From positions 25,326-89,325 of the forward strand of contig CAYVRT010000015.1 in the NCBI GenBank assembly GCA_964453115.1: a stretch of 64,000 nucleotides of DNA. Direction: 5' to 3'. Positions 35,341 through 45,679 of the stretch are shown one piece after another; within the stretch, counting starts at the first letter, position 1; the number at the start of each line of letters is the position of its first letter. Origin of the DNA: JAIWNK01 sp964453115. Its GTDB lineage: Bacteria > Chloroflexota > Anaerolineae > Anaerolineales > Anaerolineaceae. A program made the translations under genes and the position numbers. The notes under the pieces are model-generated. The model worked only from the letters and a program-made list of their open reading frames with translations. It was not told the DNA's origin and did no database searches.

Positions 35341-37100
35341 AAACGCCCAACATTCCTCATTCTGCCCTTGAAGCAAGCATCCGGGATGAAAACATCATTC
35401 TGCGCGATCGCATCTTGCGCTACATCCTCATCGGAGCAGATACCGTGGGCGGGGCAGCGTTCTTGGCTGTTCTGTTCATCATCACCCGCAACAATCAATG
35501 GGTTCTGGCTGCCATCTTCTCCATCCTTTACATCTGGCTCTTGACCATCTCTTTTGCGCGCAGCCTACCCTTCCATATTCGTGCCTATAGTTTTGCAACC
35601 ATCGTCTACTTACTCGGCCTGGTTAGCATGTTAGGCAGCGGCTTGACCAACGGCAATGGCGTCATGTTTCTCTTAACCTTTGCAACACTTTCCACCGCGC
35701 TTATCTCCTTCCGCGCCGGCGTAATTGCCGGTTTGCTCAGCGTCTCAACCATTATTACCTGTGGAATTGCCACCATCAACAAACTTCTCCCTCTCAATTT
35801 TCTTAATTTTTCTCAAGGAGCCTCCCTACTAACCTTATGGCTGATCAATGCCACCGTTATGCTGGCAATGATCACCATGACCATTAGCACCCTATCAGTT
35901 CTCACCGCTGGCCTGCGAAAATTCCTCACCAGCCAAAAACAGCTTACCGAAGAATTGGGGCAAGAACGCCTCCTGCTCGAACACCGCGTCCAAGAACGAA
36001 CCAACGAATTGGAAAAACGCGCCTCGCAACAACAAGCAGCCAGCCAAATTGCACGCACCATCTCAGGACAACCCAGCCTCGAAACACTGCTCACAGTCTC
36101 TGTCCAACAGGTTCAACAACGGTTTGGCTATTATCACTGCGGCATCTTCCTCAACGACGAACGGAAAGAATTTGCTGTTCTACGTGCAGCCACTGGTGAG
36201 GCAGGACGAAGAATGATTGAAGCAGGCCATAAATTGCGCATTGGCGAAGAAGGCATTGTTGGCAATGTTGTCAGCCGGGGCGAACCCCGAATTGCTGTTG
36301 ATGTAGGTGCCGATGCCGCCCACTTCCGCAACCCTTACCTACCCGAAACCCGCTCCGAAATTGCCCTTCCGCTGCGCAGTGAAGACAGCGTTATTGGTGC
36401 ACTGGATGTGCAAAGCCGACAGGAATTGGCCTTCTCAAAAGAAGATCTTGATATGCTCCAAACCATTGCCGATCAATTGGCAGCCGCCATCGCCAGAATC
36501 CAACTGGTCGAAAATCTGCAATCCCAAATTCAAGAACTAGAAAACCGCTACGCGATTGTTAGCCGTCAAACCTGGCAAACTTTCATTCGCCAAACTCGCC
36601 GTGCAACAGCTTTCCGATTTTCCCCCGTCCTGCGCACCCTTACCCCTGGTGAAGGAGCTTCATCAGCCCAGGCACATCTCGCATTTCAACGCGGCAAGAC
36701 CATCACAGCCATCCGCACAGAAGCTGAAACGCCCCAAACCACCGTTGCCGTCCCGATCAAATTGCGCGGTCAGGTTCTTGGTGTGCTGGATGTGCAATTC
36801 TCCACCGACGGAGTCCGGCCTGAAACACAAAAAATGATCGAAACGGTTGCAGATCGTCTGGGTGTTGCGCTCGACAACGCCCGTCTTCTCGAAGAACTGC
36901 AAAGCCGTGCTGAGCGCGAGCACCTCGTCAGCGACATTTCAACCAAAATTCGCTCCACCAGTCAAGTGGACCAAATTTTATACGCCACTGCGGAGCAACT
37001 TGGCCGCGCCCTTGGCGTCTCACAAGTCATCGTCCAACTTCGCAAAGAAGAATCAGTACCCACCGAAACCCAGTCATCGGGAGAGGCGAAAAGCCAATGA
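35337..37100 (+). CDS. Polytopic membrane GAF receptor, no kinase
   Basis: 587 residues. Five to six membrane helices (about 27-190) with very short loops, resembling a 7TM- or MASE-like sensory input rather than a Cache domain. Then a coiled coil with LEHRVQERTNELEKR (about 198-235), GAF (235-400), a second divergent GAF (410-530), and the short C-terminal module (about 535-575). No output domain. Overlaps both neighbours by four bases. Confidence 0.85.
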   Translation: MKTPNIPHSALEASIRDENIILRDRILRYILIGADTVGGAAFLAVLFIITRNNQWVLAAIFSILYIWLLTISFARSLPFHIRAYSFATIVYLLGLVSMLGSGLTNGNGVMFLLTFATLSTALISFRAGVIAGLLSVSTIITCGIATINKLLPLNFLNFSQGASLLTLWLINATVMLAMITMTISTLSVLTAGLRKFLTSQKQLTEELGQERLLLEHRVQERTNELEKRASQQQAASQIARTISGQPSLETLLTVSVQQVQQRFGYYHCGIFLNDERKEFAVLRAATGEAGRRMIEAGHKLRIGEEGIVGNVVSRGEPRIAVDVGADAAHFRNPYLPETRSEIALPLRSEDSVIGALDVQSRQELAFSKEDLDMLQTIADQLAAAIARIQLVENLQSQIQELENRYAIVSRQTWQTFIRQTRRATAFRFSPVLRTLTPGEGASSAQAHLAFQRGKTITAIRTEAETPQTTVAVPIKLRGQVLGVLDVQFSTDGVRPETQKMIETVADRLGVALDNARLLEELQSRAEREHLVSDISTKIRSTSQVDQILYATAEQLGRALGVSQVIVQLRKEESVPTETQSSGEAKSQ

Positions 37101-40000
37101 GCCAGATCTCAAGTTCCCCTTCTCCATCTTCTGTCCACATTCCCGGCCATCCCTCCGATCAACTTGCGCATCAGATCTATGCCATCACAGGCTATGCCGC
37201 CGGCTCAGCAACGCTCACTTTCCTCATCAGTGCCCTCATCCAACAAACCTGGCAAACCTACCTACTAACAGGAGCCACGGGATTGTTAGCCATTCTCTGT
37301 GGCCTGCTTGGCACGCGTATATTACAGTTCAATCGAGTAGCCAATGTCCTCTTCTACATGGCAGCCACATATGTGGCCCTGATCATTATCTCAATGACTG
37401 TTGCCAACACCGCTCCACTGATTGCCGCACTCATCATTATCCACGCCTTGCTCATCTCCAGCAGCACCCTCGCAAATCGGGTTAGCGAGGGTCTGGTTTT
37501 TGGTGTCATCGCCAGCTCTCTGGCAGCTTTCCTGGGTCTCTTTTCTCCCTTCAAACAAATTATTAGCACTGGCGCACCGCGCTTTGACATCCTGGTTGCT
37601 GGCATCATCACCATGATGTTCGTCCTGGTACTTGCCATGCTCACAACCCGCTACCTGACATCCAGTCTGAGCATCAAACTAATTGCAAGCTCACTCACAA
37701 TTGCTATCATTCCTCTGATTTTGGTATCCGCCATTCAATCCCGCTTCACCCAAAACGCGCTCCAATCTCAAACCAACCAGGCCTTGCAACTTGCCGCAAG
37801 TGAAACTGCCAACCGGGTGGACGAATTTATCCGCACCAATCGGCAATCCATCATCAAGCAAGCCGAGCTACCTGTTTTTGTCAACTACCTTCTCATTAAC
37901 CCATCCAATCGCCCTGGCAGCCAGCAAGAAAAGGAATTGGCCCTCACGCTTGACTCGTTCGTTGCCCAGGGTGACATCTATTTATCCTCTTACGGTCTTC
38001 TCAACATTGATGGCAAAAACATCTTCGACACCAATCCGCTTGAAGTTGGAAACGACGAAGAAACAACCGATTATTTCGTCCAGACAGTCACCAAAGGACA
38101 AGTCTACGTCTCACCCATCATCTTTTCAGCCCAAAACAATGATCCTTACATTTACTTTACCGCTCCCATTCGCGATCCTCGCCAGCAAATCATCGGTGTC
38201 TTGCGCGTGCGCTATGATGCCCTGGTGCTACAATCCATCATCAATGACGCCGCCAACCTGATTGGTGAACGATCCTACCCTATTTTACTAGACAAAAACT
38301 CCATGCGTTTGGCGGATGCCCTGACCCCGCAGTTCATCTACCGAACCCTGACCAACTTATCGCCTGAAACAATACAAAACCTCAAAGCCAAACAATTCCT
38401 TCCCAATCTTCCAGATGAATATCTCTTCTCGGACCAGGAAGATTTCCAAACAGCCATCAACAACTACACCCAGGAACCCTATTTTTCCATCCAGGCTGTG
38501 CCAGGTAATAAAGACTACACCATGTTTGGAACTGTTGTGCCGCTCGCTAACCAGGGTTGGTACATGGTCTTCCTCAAAGAGCAAACCACCCTGCAAAATC
38601 TGCTCCAAAATCAGCGCAACATCTCTTCTTTGATCGCCGCTCTCATTTCCACCATTGTTGCCCTGCTTTCTACTGTATTTGCCAACGCACTCAGCCGGCC
38701 CATCTTACAACTCAAAACCACTGCCGATCAAATTTCCAATGGTGACATCAGCGCACAAGCCACCGTTGAATCGACTGATGAAATTGGTGCGCTTGGACGA
38801 GCATTCAACCTCATGACGCAACAACTTCGCGACTCCATCTACGACTTGGAACAACGCGTTCGTGAGCGCACTGTTGAAGTCGTAAAACAAAACGAGACTC
38901 TTCGCTACCGCAGTCAACAACTGTTAACAGTTTCAGATGTTGCGCGTGAAATCGTCTCTGCTCAAGAAATTTCCTCCTTGCTGGAAGAAATCGTCAGCCT
39001 CATCAGTGAGCGGTTCAATTTCTATCATGTTGGCATATTCCTGCTCGATGACAAAAAAGAATATGCCGTCTTGCGCGCAGCCAACAGCACCGGCGGCAAG
39101 CACATGTTGGGGCGAGGTCATCGCCTTAAAGTTGGTGAAGTTGGCATTGTGGGCTATGCAACCGGCACCGGCAATCCCCGCATCGCGACCGATGTTGGAC
39201 AGGATGCCACCTACTTCAACAACCCTGACCTGCTTCAAACCCGCTCAGAAATGGCCTTGCCGCTCAAAGTGGGCTCAGAAATTATTGGCGCACTGGATGT
39301 TCAAAGCACCGAATCGAACGCTTTCAGCGAAGAAGACATCAATCTCTTCACCACCCTGGCCGATCAGGTCGCAATTGCTATCCTCAACAACCGGCTATTC
39401 ACCGAAACAGCCCGCGCCCTTGAAGAGGCCCAAAACCTGCATCGCCAATATCTCAACCAGGAATGGCAGCGCGAGGTGCAACAACGCCAGCAAACCGGCA
39501 TTCTCTTCACCACAGAAGGCATCACGCCCTACGCCGAATCTACCCCCGCAATGCAAAGCGCCATCAAAACCGGTCAAATGGTCCAGGAAGCAGAACAGAA
39601 CGCAGCCATCCTTGCCATTCCAATCAGTCTGCGCGGCATTCCCATTGGTGCCATTCAACTTCAACGCAGCGACATGGCTCAACGCAAATGGAGCGAAAAC
39701 GAAATTGCAACTACCCAGGCTGTTGCCGACCAGGTTGGACAAGCATTAGAAAACGCCCGCCTGTTTGAACAAACCATCCGCCGTGCCGACCGCGAACGCC
39801 GCGCACTAGAAATCACAAATAAGATTCGCTCAACCAACGACCCGCAACTCATGATCCAAATTGCCGTTCGGGAACTCCAACAATCCTTGCACGCCAGTCG
39901 CGCACAAATTCTCATCCGTCCGCCAACCGTCCCAACCCCATCCGAAAATGGCACCAATCTGACCCAAGAAAACGCATCAGGCGAAGGAGAAAACCAATGA
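37097..40000 (+). CDS. Membrane receptor: polytopic N-terminus, dCache-like sensor, HAMP and GAF domains
   Basis: 967 residues. Multiple membrane helices (about 20-200) precede an extracellular dCache-like region (215-500), a further helix (508-532), HAMP (533-585), GAF (612-770), divergent GAF (775-900), and the C-terminal module (905-945). It thus combines the membrane input of the 587-residue receptor with the Cache-HAMP layout of the 697-residue one. No kinase or enzymatic domain. The start overlaps the upstream stop, and the parA-like start overlaps its own stop. Confidence 0.86.
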   Translation: MSQISSSPSPSSVHIPGHPSDQLAHQIYAITGYAAGSATLTFLISALIQQTWQTYLLTGATGLLAILCGLLGTRILQFNRVANVLFYMAATYVALIIISMTVANTAPLIAALIIIHALLISSSTLANRVSEGLVFGVIASSLAAFLGLFSPFKQIISTGAPRFDILVAGIITMMFVLVLAMLTTRYLTSSLSIKLIASSLTIAIIPLILVSAIQSRFTQNALQSQTNQALQLAASETANRVDEFIRTNRQSIIKQAELPVFVNYLLINPSNRPGSQQEKELALTLDSFVAQGDIYLSSYGLLNIDGKNIFDTNPLEVGNDEETTDYFVQTVTKGQVYVSPIIFSAQNNDPYIYFTAPIRDPRQQIIGVLRVRYDALVLQSIINDAANLIGERSYPILLDKNSMRLADALTPQFIYRTLTNLSPETIQNLKAKQFLPNLPDEYLFSDQEDFQTAINNYTQEPYFSIQAVPGNKDYTMFGTVVPLANQGWYMVFLKEQTTLQNLLQNQRNISSLIAALISTIVALLSTVFANALSRPILQLKTTADQISNGDISAQATVESTDEIGALGRAFNLMTQQLRDSIYDLEQRVRERTVEVVKQNETLRYRSQQLLTVSDVAREIVSAQEISSLLEEIVSLISERFNFYHVGIFLLDDKKEYAVLRAANSTGGKHMLGRGHRLKVGEVGIVGYATGTGNPRIATDVGQDATYFNNPDLLQTRSEMALPLKVGSEIIGALDVQSTESNAFSEEDINLFTTLADQVAIAILNNRLFTETARALEEAQNLHRQYLNQEWQREVQQRQQTGILFTTEGITPYAESTPAMQSAIKTGQMVQEAEQNAAILAIPISLRGIPIGAIQLQRSDMAQRKWSENEIATTQAVADQVGQALENARLFEQTIRRADRERRALEITNKIRSTNDPQLMIQIAVRELQQSLHASRAQILIRPPTVPTPSENGTNLTQENASGEGENQ

Positions 40001-40779
40001 CCTATTACATCTCCATGGCAAACGAAAAAGGCGGTGTTGCCAAAACAACTTCCACCATTTCATTGGGCGCCGCTCTGGTTGAAAGTGGCAGCAAAGTGCT
40101 GTTGGTTGATCTCGACCCTCAATCCAACATGACTCTTGCCCTGGGCATTGACCCCGAAAAAAGCCCCCATTCCATCATCAACATTCTACTTGAAAACGGT
40201 CAACTTGCCAGTATTCTGCGCGAAACCGGTGTGCCAGGCCTGCACCTTGCCCCCGCCAATCATGAACTAGGTTTTGCCGAACGTTTCCTGCCAACCCGTC
40301 CCGGTTACGAATCCCTGATCCGCAAAGGGTTGCGCTCTCAAAATCTCGATTATGATTTCATCTTGTTTGACTGTCCGCCCTTCCTGGGTGCAGTTACCCT
40401 TTGCGCTCTCACCGCCTCCGACTTGCTCATCATTCCCACCCAGGCAGAATACTTCTCCATCTATGCCATTCGAAACATGAACAGCCTCATCCGGCGTGTG
40501 CGCTCACAATCCAACCCACGCCTGATGTACCGCATCCTTCTAACCATGTATGATCGCCGAAATCGCATCCACCGCACGCTCTACGAACAGCTAACCAACA
40601 CGTTCGGCAAAGGTGTCCTTTCCAGCGTCATTGAAACTGACACAAAATTGCGTGAAAGCCCAATCGTTGGCATGCCAATCATTTATCACTCACCCAAAAG
40701 CCGTTCTGCCATGCAATACCGTTCGCTGGCACAGGAGATTAAGCAATATGCCCAAGAAACGATTGAACAGCCAGCTTGA
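39997..40779 (+). CDS. ParA/Soj-type ATPase
   Basis: 260 residues. Deviant Walker A EKGGVAKTTS (signature Lys11 and Lys16), Walker A' LLVDLDPQSNMTLALG and FILFDCPPFLG. These features match ParA proteins that position plasmids, chromosomes or chemosensory arrays (for example ParC/PpfA types) in cooperation with a partner. No ParB gene is next to it, so chromosome partition is less likely. Its placement between receptors and kinase suggests positioning or assembly of the signalling complex (inference). The last 32 bases overlap the hybrid kinase start. Confidence 0.9.
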   Translation: MTYYISMANEKGGVAKTTSTISLGAALVESGSKVLLVDLDPQSNMTLALGIDPEKSPHSIINILLENGQLASILRETGVPGLHLAPANHELGFAERFLPTRPGYESLIRKGLRSQNLDYDFILFDCPPFLGAVTLCALTASDLLIIPTQAEYFSIYAIRNMNSLIRRVRSQSNPRLMYRILLTMYDRRNRIHRTLYEQLTNTFGKGVLSSVIETDTKLRESPIVGMPIIYHSPKSRSAMQYRSLAQEIKQYAQETIEQPA

Positions 40780-43700
40780 AAAATTATTCTCACACTTCGG
40801 CAACAAAGAACATCCCCACCCATCCCAAAATACCGAAGCACTCCCCGCCTGGACTTGCGAATGGGATGCTGATGGCAAGTATTTAACGTGCAGTTCCGAT
40901 GTCGAAACCAGCCTCGGAATTCAAGCCGCCTCCTTCATAGGCCAAGGAGCCTCGTTTGGTTTGTCACCCCAATCAGCACCGCTCCTTAAAGCACTCTTTC
41001 AAAACCAACAATTACCGGCAGAAGTAGACGTATATTATCTCTCCTCCGAAGGGGCACACATTCCCGTTCATCTCAACATTCAAGCACATGCAGCCGGTTG
41101 GCAGGTAAGCGCCACTGTTTTGCCTTCCGATAGCCCCATTCCACAACTCCCGGCCACTGGCTCCCTGCCATCCCTCCCTACACCATCCAACGCCCCTGTC
41201 GCCGCCACCCCCTTAACGGGTTTAGCCATCCACAACAATCAGGTACAGACCGCAATCGAAACCTGGTCAACCGCCGGGGAAACCTGCGAGCGCACCAACC
41301 AACCCATCGTTGTGCCAGCCAGTCCATCCTCTCCGGCTGCAATTGCCATGCCCTTCCAGGTACGTGACCAGTTCTCCGGCGTTCTTGAATTGCTGGATGA
41401 CCAAGAAAGCCGCATCTGGAGCGAAGATGACCAACTACTCGTACGCGAAGTTCTTTCACAACTCTCGCTCGCTATCGAAAACGCCCAACTATACGCCGCC
41501 GTTCAGCAAGAATTGGGAGAGAGAATTCGCGCCGAACAAGAAATTCTACGCCGCAACCAGGATCTAGCCGCCCTCAACCAAATTGGTCAACGCCTTAGCA
41601 AACTCGCCACCCCACAGGAAATTTTTTCGCTCGTCTATGAAATGATTGGCAGCGTACTGGATAATAACAACGCAACCATTGCAGCCATTAACCGCTCCAC
41701 CGGCGAGATTAGTTATCCAATTTGCATCATCAATGGACAACATTCACAACAGCCGGAGAAAATCTTCAGCAAAAGCATTGTCGAATTGCTCATGCGCACA
41801 CGCAACCCGCTGCTACTCACCGGCAGAATTAAAGAATACCTCACCAAAAGCCAAATTGAACTACCCAACCCCATTCCACAATCCATGCTTGCAGTACCCA
41901 TGCTCACCGGTGAACGTGTGCTTGGCATCATTGCCCTACAAGACTACACAAAAGAATCAGCCTACAGTCAAATTCAAGTAGACCTGCTCTCCAACATCGC
42001 ATCCCAAACAGCCAACGCGCTCGAAAACGCCTACCTCTTTCAGGAAATTCAAAACGCATTTCAAGCCATTGAAAACCGAGAACGCTACCAGGCCAATGTA
42101 GCTCGCGCTGTCGCCACCCTCACAGAACAAGGCAGCGCATCGCTTCCAACCGTCCTCGAGTTAATCGGTCAGGCTGCCAAAACGGACCGAGTCTACTTCG
42201 CCGAATCTTACGACTCGGATGAAGGTGTTTACTGGCGCGTCTATTCGCAATGGCAACGCCCCGGCGCCACCTCAACACTCAAGCCGCTGCGCAGCCAGGA
42301 TATCCCCGCCAACCGACTGACTTACCTTGCCAATCAATTGCGCGAGCGAAGCTGGTTATCTATAACCCCGCAAGATATTCCAGCCAACGATATCCGCTGG
42401 CTGATGACCTCAAAAACCGCTTCTCTGCTCATCCTATCCGTCAAAACCAAGGCATCCACACCCAGTTTCATCGCCCTCGAAGAATTCGATGAAACCCGCA
42501 AGTGGCTCAATGAAGAAATCAACGTTTTGCGCGTTGCTGCCGACGCCCTCGCCAACACATTTGTGCGCGAAGACCTTCTCCAACAAGTGCAATCCACACT
42601 TGAGGAAACTGAAAATCTCTATAACACCAGCCATGAGCTTGCGCTTGCCAACGACTTCAGCGAAATGATCAGCGCGATTGCCGAAGGGCTGCACATTGCC
42701 CACATCAATCGTGGCCTCATTCTTCTCACTGAACACGATTCCCACAACAACCTCACTGGCCTTCGCACGACTGCCTCCTGGCACAATGGTTTCGGATCTC
42801 CACCGCCTGAAGATGGCAGCAACTTCTTCCTCCCGGAATACCAAAACCTGTTCTACAACCAGAATCCCATCTTTGTTGATGAAATTCACGAAACGGCCAT
42901 CCCGCCAGCAACGCGCAAATTACTGGCTGAAAACCACATCCGCGCACTGGCTTCGTTGCCCCTCCAAACCACCAAACGGCAAATTGGCACCTTTGTCCTG
43001 CTTGCCCAAGACCCACACCCCTTCAGCGCCCGAGAAAAGCGTTCGCTCACCTCACTGGCTGACCAAATGGCAACCGCTGTTGAAAACCGACAACTTTTTG
43101 AACAAACCCAGGTTGCCCTCTCTGAAACAGCCTTACTTTACAAAATCAGTTCTGGCATTGCCTCAGCCCAAAACACCGGCGACCTGGTAACACTCATTGC
43201 CAAAAACGTCCTGCCACAAAACGCCGATCGCACCTCCATCATTGCCATCCAAACCACACCAGAAGGCGAACCCATTGATTTTGAAGTGGTTGGTTTCTAT
43301 GACAAGCAAAGCGAATACCAGCGCATGGGGCTGCGGCTGCCAGCTTCTTCCATGCCCTTGCTCAAAACCATTGGCAACGAGCCAATCATCCTGCCCAATA
43401 TAGCACTCTCCGACCTGGACCTCATCTCCAAGAAAACACTGCAACAATTTAGCATCGCCTCAGGTATCATCGTTCCACTCACCAGTTCAGGTCGCCTGGT
43501 TGGCATCATCACCGCCACGGCCCGTCAACCTGCTGAATATACAACTGAAGAAGCCAACCTGTTACAAGTAACAGGCGCCGGTATCGCCATTGCTGTTGAA
43601 CGTCAACGGCTCCTGCAAGAAGCACAACGCCGCGCCCTGGAATTGCGCACCGCAGCCGAAATCGCCCGCGACACCACCAGCACCCTCTCATCCGATATCC

Positions 43701-45664
43701 TCCTGGCCCGTATTGTTAACCTGGTTAGTGAACGCTTCAACTTCTACCATGTTGCCATCTACTTAACCAATGAAGCCGGTAATTACGCCTTCATTCGAGA
43801 AGCCAGTGGCGAAGCAGGCCAATCCCTTAAACAAAAAGAGTTCCGGCTGGCCGTTGGCTCTCGCTCCCTGCTAGGAAGCGTTTGTGCCAATGGCATCCCG
43901 ATGATTGTCAATGATGTAACCCGCGAACCACTCTTCTATGCCCAAAGCGAACTACCCGAAACCCGCTCCGAAATTGTGCTCCCGCTCAAATCTGGTTCAC
44001 GCATCATCGGTGCCCTTGATATTCAGTCCAATCGCGCCAATGCCTTTAGCGAAGACGATATAGCCGTCTTCCAAATCCTCAGCGACCAGATTGCCGTTGC
44101 AATTGAAAATGCCCGCTCCTATGAACTGGCTCAAAAGGCCGTTGAGGAAATGCGCGAGGTAGATCGCGTCAAGAGTCAATTCCTTGCCAACATGAGCCAC
44201 GAACTTCGCACCCCCCTTAACTCGATCATTGGCTTCTCTCGCGTCATCCTCAAAGGCATTGATGGCCCAGTCAACGACACACAAAAACAAGACCTGACTG
44301 CCATCTACAACTCTGGTCAGCACCTGCTGAGTCTGATCAACGACATTCTTGATCTTTCTAAGATTGAAGCTGGCAAAATGGAGCTGCAATTCAGCGACAT
44401 CAACATCAGCGATATTGTCGTCAGCGCCCTCTCCACCGCTGTTGGCCTCACAAAAGATAAACCTGTCAAACTCAAGCAAATCATCCCACCCGATCTTCCA
44501 TCCGTGCGCGCCGATTCCACCCGTGTCCGTCAAGTGCTGATCAACTTCCTCTCCAACGCCGCCAAATTTACAGAAGAAGGTGATATTACCGTCGAAGCCT
44601 CCATCACCACCAACCCGCAAACTCAGGGCCCAGAAATCATGCTCACTGTCACCGATAGCGGGCCCGGCATTGAGGAAAAAGATCGCCACAAGCTCTTTCA
44701 GCCCTTCTCACAAGTAGATGATTCGCCAACCCGCAAAACTGGCGGCTCTGGGCTAGGTCTTTCCATTTGCAAATCCTTCATCGAAATGCACAAAGGCCGC
44801 ATCGGTCTATTATGGAGCGAGATTGGACGCGGCTCTTGTTTCTTCTTCACCCTGCCCTTACCCATGCCAGAGCCACAAGCCCTGCCCGAGCAAATCGCCT
44901 ATACGGAAAAAATCGTCCTAGCCATTGAAGACGACCCACAAGTCATCAGCCTCTACGAACGCTACCTGAAACCACAAGGCTACCAGGTCGTGCCCGTCAC
45001 CGATTCCACGCAGGCAATTGCCCGCGCCGTCGAATTACACCCCTTTGCCATCACCCTGGATGTGATGATGCCACAACGCGATGGTTGGCAAGTTCTTGCA
45101 GAATTAAAAGCCAACCCCGAAACTCGCGATATACCGATCGTCATTTGCAGCATTCTAGAAGAAGAAGAAAAAGGCTTCAGCCTTGGTGCCGCCGATTATC
45201 TCGTCAAGCCATTCCTTCAGGAAGACTTAATTAATGCCATTCACCGCCTCGACCGCACCGGGAAAATCCGCCGAATTCTAATCGTAGATGACTCGGTTGA
45301 AGATTTGCGTCTTGTGCAAAAAATCCTTGAAGAAAGCAAAAATTTCCAGGTTATGACTGCCCAAAGCGGAACAGAAGGCATGCAAAAGATGTCCACCGAA
45401 AAACCAGATGCCATCATCCTTGACCTCTTCATGCCCGATATGAACGGCTTTGCCATTTTAGAAAAAATGCGCGGCGATCCAATTTTGAGCAAGATACCCG
45501 TTATCATCCTCACCGGCGCCGACCTGACACCAGAACAACACCAACAGCTGGCAAATTTTGGCCGACAGTTGCTCACCAAAGGTCTGTTACGAGAGAATGA
45601 ATTGCTTCATACGCTGGAACAAGCCCTGCAAAGCCTGCAAACGCTTTCATCCTCCGCTTCCTAA
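40748..45664 (+). CDS. Hybrid histidine kinase with PAS, six GAF and two receiver domains
   Basis: 1638 residues from the ATG at 40748; the longer frame overlaps the ParA gene further. Order: PAS-like (about 28-135), GAF (150-270), GAF (271-428), GAF (447-611), GAF (623-781), GAF (796-954), GAF (967-1128), HisKA with phospho-His1151 in ANMSHELRTPLNSI, HATPase with LSNAAKF, DSGPGI and GGSGLGLSICKS (about 1255-1370), receiver 1 (Asp1438 in LDVMMPQRDG) and receiver 2 (Asp1559 in LDLFMPDMNG). No membrane helix, so it is cytosolic and must dock to the receptors. It is the only kinase in the island. Confidence 0.92.
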   Translation: MPKKRLNSQLEKLFSHFGNKEHPHPSQNTEALPAWTCEWDADGKYLTCSSDVETSLGIQAASFIGQGASFGLSPQSAPLLKALFQNQQLPAEVDVYYLSSEGAHIPVHLNIQAHAAGWQVSATVLPSDSPIPQLPATGSLPSLPTPSNAPVAATPLTGLAIHNNQVQTAIETWSTAGETCERTNQPIVVPASPSSPAAIAMPFQVRDQFSGVLELLDDQESRIWSEDDQLLVREVLSQLSLAIENAQLYAAVQQELGERIRAEQEILRRNQDLAALNQIGQRLSKLATPQEIFSLVYEMIGSVLDNNNATIAAINRSTGEISYPICIINGQHSQQPEKIFSKSIVELLMRTRNPLLLTGRIKEYLTKSQIELPNPIPQSMLAVPMLTGERVLGIIALQDYTKESAYSQIQVDLLSNIASQTANALENAYLFQEIQNAFQAIENRERYQANVARAVATLTEQGSASLPTVLELIGQAAKTDRVYFAESYDSDEGVYWRVYSQWQRPGATSTLKPLRSQDIPANRLTYLANQLRERSWLSITPQDIPANDIRWLMTSKTASLLILSVKTKASTPSFIALEEFDETRKWLNEEINVLRVAADALANTFVREDLLQQVQSTLEETENLYNTSHELALANDFSEMISAIAEGLHIAHINRGLILLTEHDSHNNLTGLRTTASWHNGFGSPPPEDGSNFFLPEYQNLFYNQNPIFVDEIHETAIPPATRKLLAENHIRALASLPLQTTKRQIGTFVLLAQDPHPFSAREKRSLTSLADQMATAVENRQLFEQTQVALSETALLYKISSGIASAQNTGDLVTLIAKNVLPQNADRTSIIAIQTTPEGEPIDFEVVGFYDKQSEYQRMGLRLPASSMPLLKTIGNEPIILPNIALSDLDLISKKTLQQFSIASGIIVPLTSSGRLVGIITATARQPAEYTTEEANLLQVTGAGIAIAVERQRLLQEAQRRALELRTAAEIARDTTSTLSSDILLARIVNLVSERFNFYHVAIYLTNEAGNYAFIREASGEAGQSLKQKEFRLAVGSRSLLGSVCANGIPMIVNDVTREPLFYAQSELPETRSEIVLPLKSGSRIIGALDIQSNRANAFSEDDIAVFQILSDQIAVAIENARSYELAQKAVEEMREVDRVKSQFLANMSHELRTPLNSIIGFSRVILKGIDGPVNDTQKQDLTAIYNSGQHLLSLINDILDLSKIEAGKMELQFSDINISDIVVSALSTAVGLTKDKPVKLKQIIPPDLPSVRADSTRVRQVLINFLSNAAKFTEEGDITVEASITTNPQTQGPEIMLTVTDSGPGIEEKDRHKLFQPFSQVDDSPTRKTGGSGLGLSICKSFIEMHKGRIGLLWSEIGRGSCFFFTLPLPMPEPQALPEQIAYTEKIVLAIEDDPQVISLYERYLKPQGYQVVPVTDSTQAIARAVELHPFAITLDVMMPQRDGWQVLAELKANPETRDIPIVICSILEEEEKGFSLGAADYLVKPFLQEDLINAIHRLDRTGKIRRILIVDDSVEDLRLVQKILEESKNFQVMTAQSGTEGMQKMSTEKPDAIILDLFMPDMNGFAILEKMRGDPILSKIPVIILTGADLTPEQHQQLANFGRQLLTKGLLRENELLHTLEQALQSLQTLSSSAS

Positions 45665-45679
45665 AGGATATATAGAAAC

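Noticed and set aside
39997..40779. ParA-type ATPase as a chromosome or plasmid partition gene
   Set aside because: There is no ParB or parS-like site beside it, and the gene overlaps sensory genes on both sides. A role in positioning the signalling complex fits better, although this remains inference.
43997..44689. A 230-codon minus-strand open frame inside the hybrid kinase gene
   Set aside because: It is antisense to the GAF and HisKA region, where the kinase motifs are intact on the plus strand.
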